Shown here: positions 18,001 to 19,594 of the stretch, in pieces | Position numbering within the stretch: the stretch's first letter is position 1 | Layout: the number at the start of each line of letters is the position of its first letter | Origin: a virus | IMG/VR virus record: IMGVR_UViG_3300037567_001121 | Coordinates: 1-22,367 of that record | Direction: 5' to 3' (one strand) | DNA: 22,367 nt | Made by a program: the position numbers and the translations under genes | Notes under the pieces: generated by a model | The model's database searches: none | Told to the model about the DNA's origin: nothing | The model's input: the letters and a program-made list of their open reading frames with translations, nothing else

Positions 18001-19580
18001 AACTCACTGCAGACATTAGTGAAGTCACCAACGGTGCCAACAACATAGGCAAAATTGATATCGGATCTAACTTCCCAACGATCTACGCTAACGTAGTTTC
18101 TTACACAGATACTGCGGCTAGTGTATACGGGCGCGTGGCTGCTATTGAGCAGCAAGGCATTACGGCAACTGTCTGGTTGGAGAATGTTTCAGGTGTCTTC
18201 CAAGACAACATGAGCGTCATTTCCGACTACGGTTGGGGTGGTGCAGTTACCTCTGCACGCACGCTTGAGGGTCGTGTTGATCGTTACTTCCGTGGTTTCG
18301 ACGGTAATCAGACACAGTTTGATCTCACGATCAGCAACGGTGAAGCATACTTCCCAGATCCTGCTGGTCACATGCTCATCTTCGTCAACGGCATCCTACA
18401 ACCCCCTGGTGGTAACAATTCCTACGTTGCATTCTCCGACAAGATTAACTTCTCTGAAGCACCCGAAATCGGATCCGAATTCGTTGGTTACTACGTTGGT
18501 AAACTTCGCCAGATGGATGACATCAGTTTCGAGTTTGACTCGTTACGCTCGTCCTTCAACCTCAGACGTGAAGGTTTATTCTACTCGCTGACGCTGACTG
18601 AGGGTGTTTCTTCTAACGTGATTCGTCCAGAAAACAACATCATCGTTTCGCTCAACGGTATCATTCAGGAACCTGGAGTTGCATACGAGATTGTTGGATC
18701 TAGAATCATCTTCGCTGAAGTGCCTCGCGCAGGATCAACCTTCGTGGGATTCTCCTACATTGGATCTGACACTGACGTGATTGCAGCGACAGTTGTGCCA
18801 CCTGTGGAAGCAGGAGACCAACTCTACATTGAGGGTGAAGAATTTAATCGCGAGGTTGCTCTGATTGAATCTTCCAACTCACTGATCACATTTGAATACA
18901 CAGGATCTGTTAAGGGTCGTAACGCAGCAGCAATTGCTGAGATTAGATCTGGTCAAATTGAAAGTGCAATTCTTACAAATCCTGGTGATGGTTATGATTC
19001 ACGCCCCAACGTGGATGTGATTTCATCTTCAGGTTTTGATGGTCGTATCAAGGCATTGATGGGCATCACTAGAATTGACGTGAAGACACCAGGGTCTGGA
19101 TATGCTACTCCTATTGTTTCAATTGATAACACAGTCCCTGATGACTTTGTAACTCCTGTAGGCACACCTATCAACGGTGGTTTCGACATCTACGCAGGTG
19201 AGGGACCTGAAGGTAGTGCTGGAAGCAATATCACTCCTGGCACAATTGCCATCATACAAGATCCTGTTAACGTCACCGTTAACCAAGGTCAGACTGCTGC
19301 ATTCTCAGTGGTTGCAACGGTCAGTAACAATGAGCAACGCAACTATCAGTGGCAGAAGAAGGAGTATGGCACACAGACATGGAGCAATATCATTGGTGCT
19401 AACCAAGCAGTACTCGATACGGGTATTGCTGCACAGGCAGATGATGGTGATGAATATCGTGTTGCAATCACTGCAGCGGGTGCAACGCCTGTCTACTCAC
19501 TGAGCGCAGTACTTACGGTGCAGACTGGAGCTACTGTAATTAGTAACTTCAACCCAGCATCAATCTTCGATGACATCTAA
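3..19580 (+). CDS. giant modular virion structural/adhesin protein, 5' partial
   Basis: A single frame of over 6,524 codons runs to TAA at 19578-19580 without a stop. The first ATG is at 6, but the in-frame codon before it (CTT, 3-5) is sense and no ribosome site is visible in the five available bases, so the gene probably starts upstream. The protein is a mosaic: GxGY arrays, a degenerate YHYH domain, an EF-hand loop, a propeller-like block, three concanavalin-like domains, CBM-like units, Cys-anchored helical modules, FTC/YTHAFVSA modules, LNG-PG modules and a C-terminal Ig-like domain. No catalytic motif or membrane segment was seen. These module types are typical of very large structural proteins of T4-like marine phages. 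The next genes, including one gp10-like, place it in a tail/baseplate cluster. I infer a role in the tail periphery or host adhesion; it could instead be a baseplate component carrying adhesive insertions. The exact function is not recognisable. Confidence 0.95.
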   Translation, partial: LMQYADEVDLGVKAASALIENVITIIEGTDTIYELAISEETLTGDFIIPYKTTLVEPLTTTGNIITVDSTIGWPERNGTIRVNDQEVAQYKEKSLNQFIECTRSQNGVVEDWDPGTLVTSDIFVYVNRGTVAECKLRVLGIAEAGTTILNDTGSYYLQGDKLKVAKLGSSADDEKLSSWLYNVKKLIQVSTITPGGINNQTATVVCENPHGLLVSDQVTIYGANPVVYNGTFTVTSRINEFEFSYQINTPTEIIPAGNILLSVDLNRGKSDVNSINKVVSEFTTNIQNSFFNDNYVYTATSGLPNYKIGPFTGSALIPGNQRKLLRFPRVVQTISERQEITANTSIGAWVNGVSIWAYKSGDFVRFGPLTGISVINNGIDYDAGSKPALEITGGGGTGAAGEVIVNGSLTSFDVTVQGSGYTDSPLVSIVGGGGVGATAQAVVTGGRVSRILVEQPGSGYTSQPSVSITGGGGSGAEANANVRGPIASVNITSTGSGYTELPTIKVNSGEDALAQPIVINGRIVSIAIINSGSGYTTAPEIVINGDGFGAIARAIIGTIGEDKGRVLGVDITNKGIGYTQGLTTVRLESVGDFAEFTPQVFEWNKNLQYELESKYDNARGYVFTGLNNQFGGEYAHLSDPKELRYVVGDNVFLNPVTQNFQEVASNFEHSPILGWAFDGNPIYGPYAYIDPTDQNSGVRRLRTSYKLKDNVVYDLATNPNPARIDGPALDSYPAGTFVADYTYDFQSGDLDNYNGRFCKTPQFPDGTYAYLITIDASEAGIAEFPYILGPQFNSLPDPWNFTQGATQENIPSNVVRYRDPYVNVDIDIDRQPNQEADTLTTEIEGYPIIFEIQDSNNDGIIDANEQQEILEMSEEATLQIYDYFPQVSAESRVDIEVETTTQFEDAQIDGFVIENPGVSYQVNDTVFFDDADTGGFGASALIESVKGQVVASYNKEIIGDRPYGVITTSANHDLRQQDEIIVNSTPVIDNTNKNFKVKVVSGIERIDIVQNGIGYNEDIPPTFELITESGQDGQLEIILANTGQINTVDIINSGNGYDPENPPQIRVSHPQQYKKTRYWLTEYEEASGIIEINDIKVTAQRYTYICGKITETDGDESGFLAKFDDLGQKIWERTLIPINANQKRSEFIKMVVNDSPENDLIYVTGQTKNPDTDVYNPDIWIGLYESGFNNANDPDGILQWQRAIAGISGSTRRDYVTSIALDQEQRIYLCGYTDTNSVDPDDMWIIQCGIEGDLVEKRKVASQDDSEKMHQIMWISDDRFFFLGINDQNDDLIFGEFFYDGANIEMDWIKQVPTVGGRVVNPRMIQDDYGSIIVIWDVFNSAASKYDKVQISKFLLETADTEWDWSKTITTGGDFLEMHHAGVNYDQWGNYSLVLDITEAQNQRYAIISYMKYDGTLISQTKIDDTASIGFKAVDHALDNSGDTIIAANRQQSDQLASLRFDNAANPVEDTTKQELGTYAYFDQANNSIDTTVYKFGTGSFKFSAHAPVTISNLGLTPLEWSIRSWMSMDTTAWNTAHEPTLFHVNDATNTNSVTITIDGDPGSADYQKVKLFINGSQAGSSTAVTNWDAFAAAAWVHVTVQKRQESLGLYKYEVYISGNQQVSFQTTTDIALDDVVICGPVSSPTATNCFIGNIDDFVLDDNAPYSGVSYTVPTTVIPVTTSNSDIVLIKFDREHTQRATYSMSGLTKHSEIVFSDATIGLTWTIAALPSISVWDEGPGGLQILDMSQTFSTMNPGTYTLSSQYYQYASKTSTIPSPLGKRLVINAEVIPKFYMRDALYQKIDNVQEFTFTQPIKLTQYTILQQFNAVGTTTAFGTITEIPAGTLRNPGIGTKYRVGKIYGTFNNTDRFRTVANDVNQIEGTYFDTIEEESPWAASTAYNAGDRVYNQKRIYEAQGAGTSGTISPQHTTGVVSDGVINWAFIDDSGKFTVDLLEHPYPRPTFTGLDMPEWLPHRLYAVGQRVWYKLNVYQVAVGGGGVTTPTPPTHTTGDTSDGNVTWTFVETNEAISDYTRLMGYDLGNNYRIQIMEVHPGSNYIPNDVVSVNADNITLAADEKSVEISGFPSVKKIRVTARLEQDVILASSIRTDKVYCTSNSAHFYKASDILYTEGFSGNQFNGSFFVDDVIGTREFTFSIRASAVSEPTFVNSGIQNVNVYAKHPTLIFTRNHQYNFELSDASNFGYYLSFSQDNQYKLEYSFNNTVREGTPGIAGAGASSPFVKFLVLGDVTNISYYFDPSRTGSNSPVGENSYVDVINTPYAGRFAISEIVSDTEFKFPLNREPERSSAEIGMNDQEEEYSYYSTTSTRAVGPINTIKLVSPGGFYKKLPIISDIASFRQIEKVVVIDGGTEYASGVYYDVPIAGDGEGGKAIVTVTLDEETGSGALSTVAVSDPGKGYTTASIDIDAIPGILGATLSGSGGAVNVIIPLEGSGASVFLTGKNIGKIKRLKNNEFGFGYSHDYTLKPEITFPVNLQLFNTSILSEIKITDPGSGYTSTPAVVIEGGGGQGAEAIAVIKNNRLNEITIKNPGGGYSSEPVVTLKSEFNYVVNLDLNYLQFNFPHGITTGAEIQFRAENVGTTVGILPKPSSAGLTSLVEGQIYYAIAGNLNSLESDQIRFGLTLQSAQAGDYITFLTQGSGRQVVLTEVFGGKAEAVVATSRFLEGEEVFQGISVEQASATGKVSTNVGWQIGPKILKIVDYDGEWQMGEKVTGKISKASGVIDNMSIARGVLNIGSLTKTPGKFIDNVGKPSEIVQKIQDSFFYQNFSYVIKSEIPITKWKTQLLQNNHPAGFNMFGQLQLTGGKDISGRKVGTEFTKEVNINNYSNVNQITSFGAAQPIYTDYNNTEVLFRKKRLTSSEEILTSIVKKLDSIQSQFNGIDKQFPLTVEGQQVIVQQNQLMITINGVIQAPGESYNIVGGQIVFAEPPKPASRVNYRTLGVTPTPIYRVQLFSGQAGPANYGIFPTLGQQVIGKDSDAVGTVIDSGTSHIDIINVTGTFNLNEAIERGTLFSGLILSITQLNVNTIFQFGESLTNLDGDTAIIEETNIDEQGGVTDSLVVSKTSGTAQFETGIFDFRLNEFVYSASSKIAGQITFISPYIDPATLDAVDELIINPGSTFYGLLFERLVSITNPNVILDNISQSSITPTLLNDSSNRINSDFLDFEEVRNTEIEYTQLTGGAFSENDTVLNNRALFGNAVSVFHGGAANRFKDASRMILGNKQEIIDFAEAEIAVKHPRFYFPGDIITNNWSRYSDAYRLIQKNREYIANKAYDEMMTQYSSLTVPDPSKCVRDILLYIDALSLDTFRGGNVYTCKLSQKYFDADNNFVYVNSESQETRYGFEKAKDLMLLALTNNITANYTSQYGPNTGITYTAYNEVDAGGYDGNGITADPSPNDPYGTNGANQSNNGTDNCSDVQAAITTLYDVVNEVMLNGTLVDLPDVSLGSYSPGQIKCRRDIGLMIDALAEDISQGGNYNIVEFTKKYFDAAGAPIANGLIGEYAESLTAIDKAMHLAFRAINNLLYYQVNSRVPESGYMLKDPSTYAGPYFDGATDLSEFDVTGAVYTPSSGDLVMTIGTHSLTTSDTVKIRPHSLKFTCASDGDATFHDYPRAGDPAFNTNLAISAAGATTITVNIGATPLLQFTPTAATYDPATGDMEITIGTHTLELNDYVNISDNALTFTCDMDANGSNHTYPRSSDPASGRRLYIHGTTATTITVNVAASPDDQQYTHAFVSATANSVTSGGGYAHTFINALPNAVHNGGGTRAQYFDPNYSSGRNETIQNCADVQAYIATLVDISTTAISAGNLTNINSLASITDGTFVAGENIRTTKIAYKDRSGGLFIVGNTITGVTSGATFEAIGSNSGLKWIFAASVTGTFTDREYITNSSIANQNNVSQSVITKYKRLSGSKSVRFPATGYLVSRDSYDFSFGNTADFTIQGWFNADAIGTTQHLVDLRRLSATSGLRILIDPAGAVKVYNGTSQLLTGGTILANNWHHIAVVRTTAVLQLYVDGIQVGGNYADTNDYGYAAVYLGADFNAANQFTGYVDNFVIKNGESDFNTGFVPPTQIDYNNQYVMFGLDGEQPFVMDNQETYAIYTGQRISSAAVKELNYDQKFAIIENVDLGRSDHRNAADIIDLNAAWIAEEAVGRMSAAFPDFTIPGDNPAEGGYGGSNTCVRDTKDYILGALVKDLKDGGNYNSLYTARTYLEASGKLKHVGGEILQTLYAWDQAFVLSKYVITTTDVSLTGTYTDRLRIPNNFASPASQTIQDEFDLLGREVLEVLAPNPDIFRDTGVLIWKNRDYIAQETAEYILDKYTINFGGVETPFLEMPGYGQPYCERDVKKFILPAVIADLCTGGTYNTEAVIDQYLDDQENILHVEHELNPMLDAFEYAKMLCIKAGNNLLLSPGEASAALGAPAWAQDDYYTPLFTTRTAYRDDTIIIDDEGYPQNNVSNWNRYKDATNTLKVNADLIAHEAVEIMNDLSKYGKFNIPGGPVNCVDDVKDVLAGLTHDLNYNCNEKTWDAASLYVETEDNSLKHIEKEWEASITVMKIARDLATLTMRNGFGRDYIEGNDPLSTDLSSYNANPYEAIYKDCADVIDSNIRRIAENAVYEGLVNYPALNINGGASAMWWKEFTPTTAGYIATSGVLTLTIPGHGLSKGESISIAANGLTFTCSQDSNATNHPYPRNTDPAYEKRLVIEDVTQDTIAVNVGKSPAGQQYTHTFVSAVTGAIRYGWNIGGEHFTPSTASYTASTGDMVLTIPNHSFNVGNRMSIAEDSLVFTCSNDSYGSEHSYPRKGDPAYNTTVGVTAVGTSSLDVTAATYAADSGLMTLTCSMSHGLSTGNRIKLVTDSLRFTCDQDANGSNHDYPRATDPAADKWLIVTVIDATTVSCYVGAAAVANQYTHAFVSATSGAVVKQDGTVTVNVGASPVGQQYTHAFVSTTPNSITSSGSIDCVHDVTDILRALVFNLKYGGDNWMNYVSEFYVTYAGNLAHVTSLATETNWILDKTKEYVKRAIRGQIIANNSGYEIAQNFSNAVPKPTTVLLPSSPDTGIEIGGTYAQNPTRTFTNGVIDIDNSSSSTTGQTIDEDLTCSCVTVLPAGTPADGVLWEGGGSGYGSYIGIRDSGTYLRLRAGDGGNSFAGGTTTYTDTGLALLDVAVSSLSVYFDGNEHEITWEIRVGGTAAAGAGRVKLWIDGNEIGSAETPGAGTFTGLGAGTGAWSDGNVGGFAATAGAVPSGESTTAWAYATGDLTYYRSRLVDPGYTGLESDDVAARIDSLMLLVTDAISNPSNVTNRTSTLPWIWPVKYTPEVCVRDLTTTFDSSAAEMNQSCNEVASAIDTLMSIYINTIENAANNNTNYLTGVARTTRSSAYTNSIYQEGTCADVGSAIETLFDLMSNTLGHGRNTDKMIATMLLFNENAIATRAYDATLAYYGTTAMTVDFCKDIIKAIRYDMVTGGNAGAFGLTQNWFDGEGNFIAFQDVLRSHLIYANTRVREYVKSVLYQLTTDPGWANYTTYNAAVGETLDYNREASEFIIDSSINCVEYSLETSKFPTEGSVTFIPSSDCQNFKRLYETGEDYNTDPALVSLTPVVPVGFDRAEYRIRINRVNSFRRGDILQYIPASTNSVKAFTNQSYWYVMTATSQWFEVGAHYIHDGRFRQLEVDLSNNGSQIFAVVRRSGITRNTISYPSDPSQTPIQGGFNPADVIYGTTSESSSEVASLVLNQAKIKRLYERYDLTNVSSTLGVYENFLNGEQVFVQGTPSITATVLQTTKTANDGTNFLNLTTVAGVINNGAILEGLDSGTTAEVVSHDDRMLVNVQRGAFAQGDWLFDKNTSTEAYANQYENASGSLTGNEGGRITIDVETIDSPWEAGDVIYGSVTDYILDIKGLSGTQIQLNQYIHGTSIIQLELGPAIIDTGVSDTFRVGDEINLLQGTTIKEPGFKATVTKYVNGLNADPADPNYGIHRLWIGNLIPAVNGQLTADISEVTNGANNIGKIDIGSNFPTIYANVVSYTDTAASVYGRVAAIEQQGITATVWLENVSGVFQDNMSVISDYGWGGAVTSARTLEGRVDRYFRGFDGNQTQFDLTISNGEAYFPDPAGHMLIFVNGILQPPGGNNSYVAFSDKINFSEAPEIGSEFVGYYVGKLRQMDDISFEFDSLRSSFNLRREGLFYSLTLTEGVSSNVIRPENNIIVSLNGIIQEPGVAYEIVGSRIIFAEVPRAGSTFVGFSYIGSDTDVIAATVVPPVEAGDQLYIEGEEFNREVALIESSNSLITFEYTGSVKGRNAAAIAEIRSGQIESAILTNPGDGYDSRPNVDVISSSGFDGRIKALMGITRIDVKTPGSGYATPIVSIDNTVPDDFVTPVGTPINGGFDIYAGEGPEGSAGSNITPGTIAIIQDPVNVTVNQGQTAAFSVVATVSNNEQRNYQWQKKEYGTQTWSNIIGANQAVLDTGIAAQADDGDEYRVAITAAGATPVYSLSAVLTVQTGATVISNFNPASIFDDI
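1134..1740 (+). repeat. GxGY beta-repeat array A (six units, giant gene)
   Basis: Six in-frame units begin with a G-[ST/I]-[GD]-Y motif at 1134, 1254, 1371, 1485, 1596 and 1725, so spacings are 120, 117, 114, 111 and 129 bases (37 to 43 codons). The common pattern is GSGYT..P.V.I.GGGG.GA.A.A.V..G.V..I.V...GSGYT. The DNA motif ggtagtggatatac is almost identical in four of the copies. This unit is familiar from large phage and marine bacterial surface proteins. A beta-solenoid-like stalk is my inference. Confidence 0.85.
2001..2375 (+). other. degenerate YHYH-like domain in the giant protein
   Basis: Residues about 666-790 align with the C-terminal half of the YHYH domain of the downstream gene. 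EHSPILGWAFDGNPIYGPY here matches GHSKIIGYAFDGFPIYGPY there, and GDLDNYNGRFCKTPQF matches GDLDYHNGRFCITPEF. Both then run through GTYAY to EFPY. The family's signature YHYH stretch is not found upstream in this copy, and the DYHNG histidine is replaced (DNYNG). The His before the AFDG motif is retained. It is either a decayed copy or a structural derivative. Confidence 0.8.
2562..2597 (+). other. canonical EF-hand-type calcium loop
   Basis: Residues 853-864 read DSNNDGIIDANE. This fits the 12-residue EF-hand loop with D1, N3, D5, G6, hydrophobic 8, D9 and E12. It is followed by an acidic helical stretch (QQEILEMSEEATLQIYDYF). A single unpaired loop in an extracellular structural protein resembles dockerin-type or isolated calcium-stabilised loops. 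Calcium binding is inferred from the motif. Confidence 0.75.
2715..3215 (+). repeat. GxGY beta repeats B (diverged)
   Basis: Three diverged units are visible: IDGFVIENPGVSYQVNDTV, then IERIDIVQNGIGYNEDIPP, then INTVDIINSGNGYDPENPP. They follow the I..V.I.N.G.GY...PP pattern of array A but lack the GGGG turns and are separated by non-repeat sequence. They directly precede the propeller-like block. Confidence 0.65.
3306..4390 (+). other. probable seven-bladed SBBP-like beta-propeller
   Basis: Seven strand starts recur at 3306 (YTYICG), 3477 (DLIYVTGQT), 3678 (RIYLCGYT), 3837 (RFFFLGI), 3993 (SIIVIWD), 4170 (NYSLVLD) and 4329 (DTIIAAN). Spacings are 52 to 67 codons. Between them lie outer-strand patterns such as FLAKFDDLGQKIWERTL, WQRAIAGISG, MDWIKQVPTVGG and WDWSKTITTGG. 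The D...(R/I)IY..GYT signature with a following W.(R/K) strand is that of SBBP/beta-propeller repeats. The blade count comes from reading the sequence and has not been modelled. Confidence 0.6.
4480..4996 (+). other. LamG/concanavalin-like domain 1
   Basis: Residues about 1492-1664 contain the usual jelly-roll landmarks. These are a YKFGTGSFKF start, then WSIRSWM, VKLFINGSQAG, AAWVHVTVQKR and YEVYISGNQQ, ending in CFIGNIDDFVLDDN. This matches LamG/ConA-like lectin domains, which often bind carbohydrate. Ligand and activity cannot be told from the sequence. The domain follows the propeller-like block directly. Confidence 0.75.
5676..6075 (+). repeat. two CBM5/12-like units
   Basis: Two copies share the pattern W....Y..G.RV.....Y......G......P.HTTG..SDG...W.F. 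Copy one begins SPWAASTAYNAGDRVYNQ and ends GVINWAFID. Copy two begins EWLPHRLYAVGQRVWYK and ends GNVTWTFVE. The W/Y-rich small fold resembles carbohydrate-binding family 5/12 units used in phage fibres. Polysaccharide contact is inferred. Confidence 0.65.
7077..7692 (+). repeat. GxGY beta-repeat array C (giant gene)
   Basis: Units include VVVIDGGTEYASGVYYDVP, then VAVSDPGKGYTTASIDID, then IKITDPGSGYTSTPAVVIEGGGGQGAEA and ITIKNPGGGYSSEPVVTL. The first two are diverged; the last two are close to array A in both protein and DNA. A non-repeat stretch (about 7290-7500) interrupts the array. Confidence 0.75.
8676..8878 (+). repeat. LNG-PG fibre module, copy 1
   Basis: The pattern is F.L.V...V.....L.ITINGVIQAPGESY.IVGGQIVFAEPP. 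This matches the small beta module common in phage fibre proteins (L.V.[LV]NG..Q.PG..Y...G..I.F..AP). Two further copies lie near the C-terminus at 18285-18768. Confidence 0.7.
9800..10645 (+). repeat. Cys-anchored helical modules 1-2
   Basis: Each module has an N..YIA..A helix or a CSDVQ helix, then C-[VR]-R-D, a hydrophobic helix, GGN and a further helix. Module 1 has KCVRDILLYIDAL with its Cys codon at 9921, then FRGGNVY and QKYFDADN. Module 2 has NCSDVQAAITTLYDVV (Cys at 10290), then KCRRDIGLMIDALAED (Cys at 10413), SQGGNYN and KKYFDAAG. This alpha-helical unit contrasts with the beta-rich remainder and recurs five more times downstream. Confidence 0.75.
10737..11337 (+). repeat. FTC-YPR-YTHAFVSA modules R1-R2
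   Basis: Two tandem beta units follow the pattern Y....G.M..TIG.H.L...D.V.I....L.FTC..D...H.YPR..DPA....L.I...T..TITVN. Their FTC cysteine codons are at 10852 and 11097. R1 ends early (IGATPLLQF). R2 is full length (QQYTHAFVSATANSV) and is followed by a shortened extra tail, YAHTFINALPNAV. The family resembles modules seen in large cyanophage structural proteins; its function is unknown. Confidence 0.75.
11775..12235 (+). other. LamG/concanavalin-like domain 2
   Basis: This is the clearest lectin-like domain of the window. Its landmarks are SVRFPATGYL, DFTIQGWFNAD, QHLVDLRR, LRILIDPAGAVKVYNG, NNWHHIAVVRT, LQLYVDGIQVGG and FTGYVDNFVIKNG. The WHHIAVVR and LYVDG signatures are characteristic of LamG-3-type jelly rolls. 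It sits between a CADVQ helix and helical module 3, as though inserted into the helical array. Carbohydrate binding is inferred from the fold. Confidence 0.85.
12456..13760 (+). repeat. Cys-anchored helical modules 3-5 (tandem)
   Basis: Three consecutive copies have anchor cysteines at 12579 (TCVRDTKDYIL), 13065 (YCERDVKKFIL) and 13548 (NCVDDVKDVLA). Each is preceded by an IA-type helix: AAWIAEEAVGRM, KNRDYIAQETAEYIL and VNADLIAHEAVEIM. Each is followed by DL..GG or an equivalent, a tyrosine-rich helix, a KH[IV] or LHVE step and a final helix. Copy 5 has lost the GGN glycines (LNYNCNEK). The period is about 483 to 486 bases. Confidence 0.75.
13959..14911 (+). repeat. FTC-YPR-YTHAFVSA modules R3-R5
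   Basis: Three more copies of the beta unit have FTC cysteine codons at 14079, 14406 and 14628. R3 is full (QQYTHTFVSAVTGAI). R4 stops at GTSSLDV without the YTHAFVSA tail. R5 carries two tails in a row, NQYTHAFVSATSGAV and then VTVNVGASPVGQQYTHAFVS. The array is inserted between a DCADV helix (Cys codon 13839) and helical module 6. Confidence 0.75.
14919..15130 (+). repeat. Cys-anchored helical module 6
   Basis: DCVHDVTDILRALVFNLKYGGDNW carries its anchor Cys codon at 14922. It is followed by a Y-rich helix, NLAHVTSLATE and a closing amphipathic helix (DKTKEYVKRAIRG). It starts directly after the last YTHAFVSA tail and lacks the preceding IA-type helix. Confidence 0.65.
15280..15835 (+). 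other. concanavalin-like domain 3, Gly/Ala-rich
   Basis: Residues about 5092-5275 show beta-sandwich landmarks: DEDLTCSCVTVLPAG, GVLWEGGGSGYGSYIGIRD, YLRLRAGDG, VYFDGNEHEITWEIRV, RVKLWIDGNEIGSA and GTGAWSDGNVGG. The pattern suggests a ConA-like lectin/glucanase fold. The region is visibly richer in G and C than its surroundings and in Gly/Ala codons, which may mark separate acquisition. Confidence 0.6.
16296..16580 (+). repeat. Cys-anchored helical module 7 with preceding CxDV helices
   Basis: The helix LLFNENAIATRAYDATLAYY is followed by DFCKDIIKAIRYDMVTGGNAG (Cys codon 16389) and the final helix REYVKSVLYQ. Two short helices of the CxDV type lie just upstream: SCNEVASAIDTLMSIY (Cys 16053) and TCADVGSAIETLFDLM (Cys 16206). 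This is the last copy of the helical module. Confidence 0.6.
17296..18284 (+). repeat. short-strand beta array (F..GE.V type)
   Basis: Loosely repeated units of about 25 to 50 residues follow the pattern [FI]..GE.V......TA.V. Examples are YENFLNGEQVFVQGTPSITATV, GVINNGAILEGLDSGTTAEVV, GAFAQGDWLFDKNTSTEA, PWEAGDVIYGSVTDYI, TFRVGDEINLLQG and GVFQDNMSVISDYGWGGAV. Similar strands occur around 8025-8250. This is a common element of large cyanophage structural proteins. The unit borders are approximate. Confidence 0.5.
18285..18768 (+). repeat. LNG-PG fibre modules, copies 2 and 3
   Basis: Two tandem copies are present. The first has MLIFVNGILQPPGGNNSYVAFSDKINFSEAP. The second has NIIVSLNGIIQEPGVAYEIVGSRIIFAEVPRAGS. 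They share L.NGI.Q.PG..Y....[DR]KI.F.E.P with copy 1 at 8676, about 10 kb upstream. Confidence 0.7.
18915..19131 (+). repeat. GxGY beta repeats D
   Basis: Two units are visible, IESAILTNPGDGYDSRPNVDVI and ITRIDVKTPGSGYATPIVSIDN. This is the last occurrence of the GxGY unit, just before the terminal Ig-like domain. Confidence 0.65.
19236..19530 (+). other. C-terminal Ig-like domain of the giant protein
   Basis: Residues about 6411-6508 read as an Ig-like sandwich: IIQDPVNVTVNQGQTAAFSV, then YQWQKKEYGTQTWSNIIGANQ, then DDGDEYRVAITAAG and SAVLTV. The core Trp (YQW) is present, but there is no disulphide cysteine pair. It resembles the Ig-like domain at the end of the next gene, and a 14-residue tail (ending SIFDDI) follows. 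Confidence 0.75.
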
Positions 19581-19583
19581 ATA
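19576..19583 (+). promoter_or_regulatory. T4-type late-promoter-like element overlapping the stop
   Basis: TCTAAATA matches the T4 late consensus TATAAATA at seven of eight positions, and its TAA (19578-19580) is the stop of the giant gene. With T4 geometry transcription would start near 19589, leaving only about six bases before the ATG at 19595. No clear Shine-Dalgarno sequence is seen in that short leader. Confidence 0.55.
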
Positions 19584-19594
19584 AAAGTAAAACG

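Noticed and set aside
19581-19594. Intrinsic terminator between the giant gene and the YHYH gene
   Set aside because: Only 14 AT-rich bases, with no inverted repeat able to form a stem.
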